Positions 53,131-64,000 of a stretch of 64,000 bases of DNA are shown here, in pieces (the stretch's first letter is position 1; the number at the start of each line of letters is the position of its first letter). This DNA is from Megaleporinus macrocephalus (lineage: Eukaryota > Chordata > Actinopteri > Characiformes > Anostomidae). The notes beneath the pieces were generated by a model, which was not told the DNA's origin, did no database searches, and saw only the letters and a program-made list of their open reading frames with translations. The DNA is taken from the NCBI GenBank assembly GCA_021613375.1, contig CM038705.1, forward strand, positions 6,954,104 to 7,018,103. The letters are read 5' to 3'. The position numbers were made by a program, and so were the translations under genes.

Positions 53131-54150
53131 GAGTAGTAGGTGAACGGTACCTGGATGACCTCCTGAATCAGCAGTCATTGTTATGTAGGTGAACACAGCA
53201 CACTGTGTATCCCATGATTCACCTGGAGTCGTGGATGAATTCAGAGTGGAGTAAATAAACAGTGAAAGCTGAACGTCGGCTGTGTGTACGTAGCTATAGC
53301 TACTGAACTGCTGCTACAGAAGTTAGCGCTACTGCTAAGATAAACAATGATTACGTTCCTCCCGTTTCATCTTCTCTGATCTACAGCTCCACACCGTCTG
53401 ATACATAATCAGATAAAAACTCAGATCAGAGTCACTAAAAGATCTAAATCTGTCAGCAAACGAGCTTCTAAATGAATAGCAGGACTTTTACGGTGGTGGT
53501 CTGACGTCTGGCGTCACAGGACGCTGGTAATATGGTGGACGTAGTACGTCTGAGATTGTGTGGTACTAAAACTCACCTACTGATATTATCTACTAGTCTA
53601 CCGCTCGAGCAGTACGTACTGACTCTAATCCAGTACCTACTGACTAGTAGGAGATTTCAGATGCACCTTACCTCTCCGAGTCACTAAAGCCCATATACCA
53701 TAAAGACACGTAAAGTGCTGCCGTTTAAAATAAACACAGTCAACATTAAATTCTTCTCAGTAGTTTATCTGTTGGATCCGCATTGGACAACGTCTGGGTC
53801 CAGACCTGGACCGCGGTCCACCTATTAGTGACCTGCTATATATAAAAACTTTCTTACAGACCATGCCTGGCAGCTAAATAGCTCATTCAGATGACCGTCA
53901 TAAAGTTTATGGCTCAGAAGAACCTGTTGTTTATTGGCAGAAACCTCCCAAGGAAGTCTGCCCCAAGCCCAGGAGATAACGACCTGGCCGTAGTGGTCAG
54001 GGCTAGTAGGACATGTGGTCAGCTGGACTTTAATAGGGTGTGTTTTCAGACCTCCTCAGAGCATGTCTTTACCACAGTGTCCTCAAGAACAAAGCATATA
54101 CGATGAACTGGTCTCACTTCTGCGGAATTTGATTTTGGGTTTGAAGATCG
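53131..54150. other. Intergenic, no gene recognised
   Basis: 53680-53840 matches 1230-1400 in direct orientation. 53200-53340 resembles 11880-12000 (CATGATTCAC, GCTACAGA.GTTAGCGCTAC), another dispersed repeat. Confidence 0.5.
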
Positions 54151-54156
54151 GAAAAG

Positions 54157-54335
54157 TTCCACCTTAATTAGCACAGTAGTTACAGTCTGGTGCCTGAACA
54201 CTCCATAGAATCAATGCTATCTCATTTAAGGTGGAACTGAAAATCAGAATAAGAACTTCAACTTCGTGTACAGGCCCGGGAAGTAAATAACAACTAACGC
54301 TAACTTAGTTTAACTGACAATTATTTAGTTCTCAG
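54157..54335. mobile_element. Foldback element, TTCCACCTTAAAT family
   Basis: GTTCCACCTTAATTAGCACA and TCTCATTTAAGGTGGAACTG are inverted ends; the body and right flank match 48283-48430. Confidence 0.75.
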
Positions 54336-54434
54336 TCGGATTTATGTACCCAAGACCTAAAATGTTGGCTTGTGTTGAGTTTATGTGGAAAAAGACCACA
54401 CATACACAACAAAGAAGTCAAGTTTCAATTTCGT

Positions 54435-54440
54435 TTTATT
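54435..54440 (-). terminator. Candidate distal tubb polyadenylation signal AATAAA
   Basis: CAATAAAACG on the minus strand about 1.58 kb after the tubb stop. The intervening sequence has long T-rich and non-repetitive stretches that look like a 3' UTR, interrupted by the hAT-like MITE at 55562-55975. A nearer signal cannot be excluded. Confidence 0.35.
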
Positions 54441-55561
54441 GATTTTTTTGTCCAGAGGCTCAGGTTTTTTTTTGTTTTCCCAATAGGAAATTGTATAAAA
54501 TTCAAGGATACTCCTAACACTCAATGATGAAAGATAAAACACACAAAAAAAACAACCTTTAAAAAGCTTTGGGCTCAGATACAGGACGCAAGTTCCAAGT
54601 TTCCGTGGGTTCTGTGCTCAAATTTGCAGCGACATTCTTCCAAACCTTCCAAAGTCTTCCAGTTTTGTTTTGTTTTTATTTCCCCCACACACAATCTATC
54701 ACACATTCCAGTTTTCACTAACACCGCTCTGTGTCTTCCTCCTACAGACGTTGGTTGGCGTCCAGGTAGGAAGACGGAACACTTTCGGTCTGGACCTTTC
54801 CTTCAGTTCGGTCTTTCCCTCGACCTTTCGGTACCTTGTAAACCTTTTAACTTAATACTGTAATCCTCAGCGAAGGAGGACGTGTTGAATTGGGGTCTTT
54901 CTGCAAAGTCGTCCCATCGTAGTGCAATGCTCACGCTTGGAGGAATACAAACTTCTACAATCATGCTTGTATCTGCTCTATGGGTAGAGGGTTCACATTT
55001 CCATGGCCGTCTATAAAGTAAAGCAAGCAAATACTGTAACAAAGGGATAAAAAAAGGTAAAATAATGGCTTTGAACACTCATGTCCTCTGTAGGGGACAT
55101 TCCCCCCATTTCTCTATCAACTGTTCACCCGTCTGATGGCATCTCGTCTGTCCAAACCAACGGTTCCCTGCCTCTGGGGCAGCGGCCCCACTGGCCAAAA
55201 CTACATGGCTGGTTTCCGTGACACAGATCAAGCCTAGTTTCGGTTGGACTTCCAAAGTCAATGTCCACTAGAAAGGCTAGACTTAACCCGTGTACCAGAA
55301 AGCAGACCACTGCGTCGAACCGGGAGAAAGTGAGGACGTCAGTAAAGAAGAGAAATGAAAACGAATGGAAATCAGAATCTATTCCTACAAGTGTCGAGTC
55401 CTTTCGTCTGACCTTCCGTGTTCAAGAACATTCGTTCAGGATTCCTCTGGTTGTTTTTGGCCCCGTTTGTCTAGTGCTAAGTTCTACTTCATCGGACACT
55501 TACGGTGGGGTTCCGTACGTGCTTTGCTACATGTTCCTCCCCCCTTACGTTAACACTACTC

Positions 55562-55975
55562 CAGGGGTGTCAAATGTAGGTCCAGGGGGGCAACAGCACT
55601 GCAGAGTTTACCGTTCTACCTACTGTTAAAACAAGAAGCCAACTAGTCACTGCAAGGCTGTGGCCCTCCAGGATTTGGTTTAGGGATGGGACCGGTTAGT
55701 GTTTTTATTGATACAACACAAATTTGAAATTCAGGTAACCAAGCTAGAGTCTTTTTGAGATGCTTGCTTGTGAAAAGCATGGTGGCGGGAGTTCTGGATA
55801 GTGGTGTGAAGAAAAACGAGGAAAGTGATCTGTCTGTGGTGAGATTATTTCAGTGCAGTTAGTGCTTTGTAAACATTTTTTTTATATTTTAACAATTTTG
55901 AGATATTTCGGAATTACTTTGGTCACTGGGATCTTTACAGATTGTCCCATCCCTAACCTGACATCGACACCCCTG
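55562..55975. mobile_element. hAT-like MITE downstream of tubb
   Basis: The ends CAGGGGTGTC and GACACCCCTG are perfect 10-bp inverted repeats, flanked by CACTACTC (55554-55561) and CACTAACT (55976-55983), an imperfect 8-bp target duplication. It lies about 40 bp beyond the tubb stop codon, so it is probably transcribed in the 3' UTR. Confidence 0.7.
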
Positions 55976-56017
55976 CACTAACTCCTGCTCCCACGCCCCT
56001 CCGTCCTCCTCTGGTTT

Positions 56018-62566
<6,549 letters not shown>

Positions 62567-62624
62567 GGTGATAGCTGGAGTGTTGCAGTCTTCTCCGGGT
62601 CTGAATCTAACGGCGTGGCTCCGC

Positions 62625-62735
62625 TGTAGTGAATGTGGCTGGACAAAGGCTTTATAATCCTGGACTCTCTCCAGAACGAGGCTCGGGGAGTGAGGGGGAG
62701 GAGCCAGGACAGTGGTGGAACGATTTGATTGGCCC
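62625..62735 (-). promoter_or_regulatory. tubb: tubb core promoter (TATA and CCAAT boxes)
   Basis: On the minus strand TATAAA lies at 62656-62651 and CCAAT at 62732-62728, about 76 bp upstream of it. The start of transcription is expected near 62625, giving a 5' UTR of about 60 bases. TATA plus CCAAT is usual for vertebrate beta-tubulin genes. Confidence 0.7.
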
Positions 62736-62799
62736 GAGGGAGACACTGAGGGTGGGGCTTGGGATAAAAAATAAAATAAATCAAAATAAATAAATAATA

Positions 62800-62955
62800 A
62801 TTGTAATTTTTTTTACATCATTTGAACACGACATCCAAAATGGCTCGGAAATTCTGGTTCCATTGACTTACATTAAAAATGGAGCCAGTTTTTGGCCCCT
62901 CCTGTAAAAGTTGGCATTTTGGAGATCCTTGTTTTTCATTGGTCAGCAACGATAT
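62800..62955. mobile_element. MITE (TGGAACCAGAATT family) upstream of tubb
   Basis: Inverse orientation: AAATTCTGGTTCCATTGACT, GGAGATCCTTGTTTTTCATT and GTCAGCAACGATATAC. It lies about 65 bp from the CCAAT box. Confidence 0.7.
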
Positions 62956-63899
62956 ACATACTGTGCAAAAGTCTGAGGCACCTAGGCTGATGGTTCAAAG
63001 CCTTACAATACAAAGCAACATGACTATCTTATTGTGAGAGAAGTAGGTCAGATCTTGAGCTCCAGTTTGAAGAACAACGTGTAGTTCCAGATTTCTCCTG
63101 GACGCCCCAGACATTGTATGAATGTGTTCAGTTCCTTCAGCAGCAATCTTGATTTAGCTTAATGAAGTACTGAGCAGTCAAAGCAGGTATTAGATGAGAA
63201 CTGTAAATAATACTGGGTTAAACTATCAATTTATGTGGAACCTTGTTTAATACTAAAGCAAAAACTTTCAAAGTATTGGTACTTACCTACACTGGGATTG
63301 GCTCCAGCCTTCCCATGACCCTGACAAGTGAGATAAAGCAGAAGATAATGGATGGATGGATGGATGGATGGATAGATGGATGGTACTGACCCACCAGCCT
63401 TGGTATTATCTGGTACTGGACTGAATAGAAAATCAATGCTACTAGATTTCTCTGCAGTGGTGCTGATAGGAACCAGGGGTCCTGGTGTCCACTATCCAAA
63501 TGACCTGTAAAATAAATCTGGGGGGTTATTTTGCCCGACAACATCTGAAGCATGGACCACTCCACCATAAATCTTCTCTAAGACTGTAGTACAACACAGA
63601 TTTTATGGCATTAGGCAGTGTGTTTGTAACAGTTTGGTGGAGTAATGTTGTGTTTAAGAACGTTTTAGAGCTTAACGCTTGTAAACATGAAAACAATGGG
63701 AGTATTTTGGCTTAGGACACCCTTCACAGTATCCCTCCACCATGCATGGATCAATATAAACTGAATAAAATAAGTTATAGACTGAAAACCTTAACACATA
63801 ACCAGTGTAAACCAATGAGTGAGACATCCATCCATTATCTTCCAATTCATCCCACTAGTCGGGGTCACAGGGGGGCTGGAGCCAATTCTTGTTTTAATG
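62956..63899. repeat. Intergenic with LINE/SINE-type tails
   Basis: 63290-63380 (minus) and 63825-63890 (plus) carry ATTGGCTCCAGCC/GGCTGGAGCCAAT, CCATCCATTATCTTCC and (ATGG)n, the 3' tail common to fish RTE/L2-type elements. 63450-63740 contains the GGGAACCAG/GGATAC-family repeat in inverse orientation. No gene was seen. Confidence 0.65.
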
Positions 63900-64000
63900 G
63901 AGTATCTTTCTTCCTTAACACAACAATGGACTGACGGGTCTCTAAAGAAAGTTGTTTCTTTCTGGTCATTGTGAGTCGGTCAGCAAGCCATCAACTGCTG
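63900..64000 (-). mobile_element. Tc1-like element 5' region, runs off the right edge
   Basis: The reverse complement matches 5425-5535 closely: the start of the transposase ([20 protein letters not shown] on the minus strand) and its upstream GACCGACTCACAATG. Confidence 0.8.

Overview
This window is vertebrate nuclear DNA, almost certainly from a teleost fish. The evidence is spliced genes with GT-AG introns, a vertebrate-type beta-tubulin with the standard 57/109/111 bp exon pattern, a vertebrate MDC1, Tc1-like, hAT-like and piggyBac-like element remnants, a fish-type LINE/SINE tail ending in (ATGG)n, and very heavy minisatellite load. The repeat families resemble ones I associate with otophysan fishes (characins, catfishes), but that is a weak inference from memory.

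Three genes are supported, all on the minus strand. (1) Positions 1-8698: the 5' part of a gene of unknown identity. It has a signal-peptide exon, a 30-bp microexon and three successive phase-1/phase-1 exons that each look like one cysteine-poor Ig-like domain; the third runs off the left edge. (2) Positions 26943-44983: a complete mdc1 (mediator of DNA damage checkpoint 1), reconstructed as 11 coding exons whose phases all join, giving 1993 residues: N-terminal FHA, eight SDTD repeats, three TQxF motifs, a very long TQ-rich and charged exon, and tandem BRCT domains keeping the gamma-H2AX-binding residues. Its promoter is proposed at about 48.72-48.88 kb, with three CCAAT boxes. (3) Positions 56018-62566: a complete four-exon beta-tubulin gene (444 residues, tubb/tubb5 by synteny with mdc1), with TATA and CCAAT boxes upstream. 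MDC1 and TUBB are also neighbours in human 6p21.33, where as I recall they are divergent; here they point the same way.

Layout: 0-9.1 kb Ig-like gene, with an antisense duplicated piece of mdc1 in an intron (1.4-2.1 kb); 9.6-10.4 kb an hAT-like element nested in a Tc1 transposase fragment; 12.6-14.7, 15.3-16.6, 17.35-19.75 and 19.75-23.5 kb four successive tandem-repeat fields; 24.8-26.6 kb three copies of a Tc1 transposase tail; 26.9-45 kb mdc1, with large arrays inside its introns (27.4-28.7, 29.0-31.75, 38.75-40.5 kb); 45.2-46.3 kb a decayed Tc1 element; 47.1-48.3 kb an ATCT-type array; 48.96-49.54 kb a TTAA-flanked MITE beside the mdc1 promoter; 50.76-50.93 kb a beta-tubulin pseudogene fragment; 51.45-53.13 kb a 46-bp minisatellite; 55.56-55.98 kb an hAT-like MITE; then tubb.

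The three most unusual signals are: (a) a palindromic repeat family carrying the motif TTCCACCTTAAAT, found as an almost perfect 85-bp palindrome at 61.73 kb and expanded into two head-to-head tandem arrays at 15.3-16.6 kb; (b) long CT-rich arrays sitting directly against 3' splice sites of several exons, up to 2.7 kb long, always with the pyrimidine strand in the transcript; (c) a 25-bp satellite containing telomere-like CCCTAA, present in opposite orientations at 19.75-23.5 kb and inside an mdc1 intron. Very long open reading frames inside the arrays are by-products of repeat units and are not called as genes.
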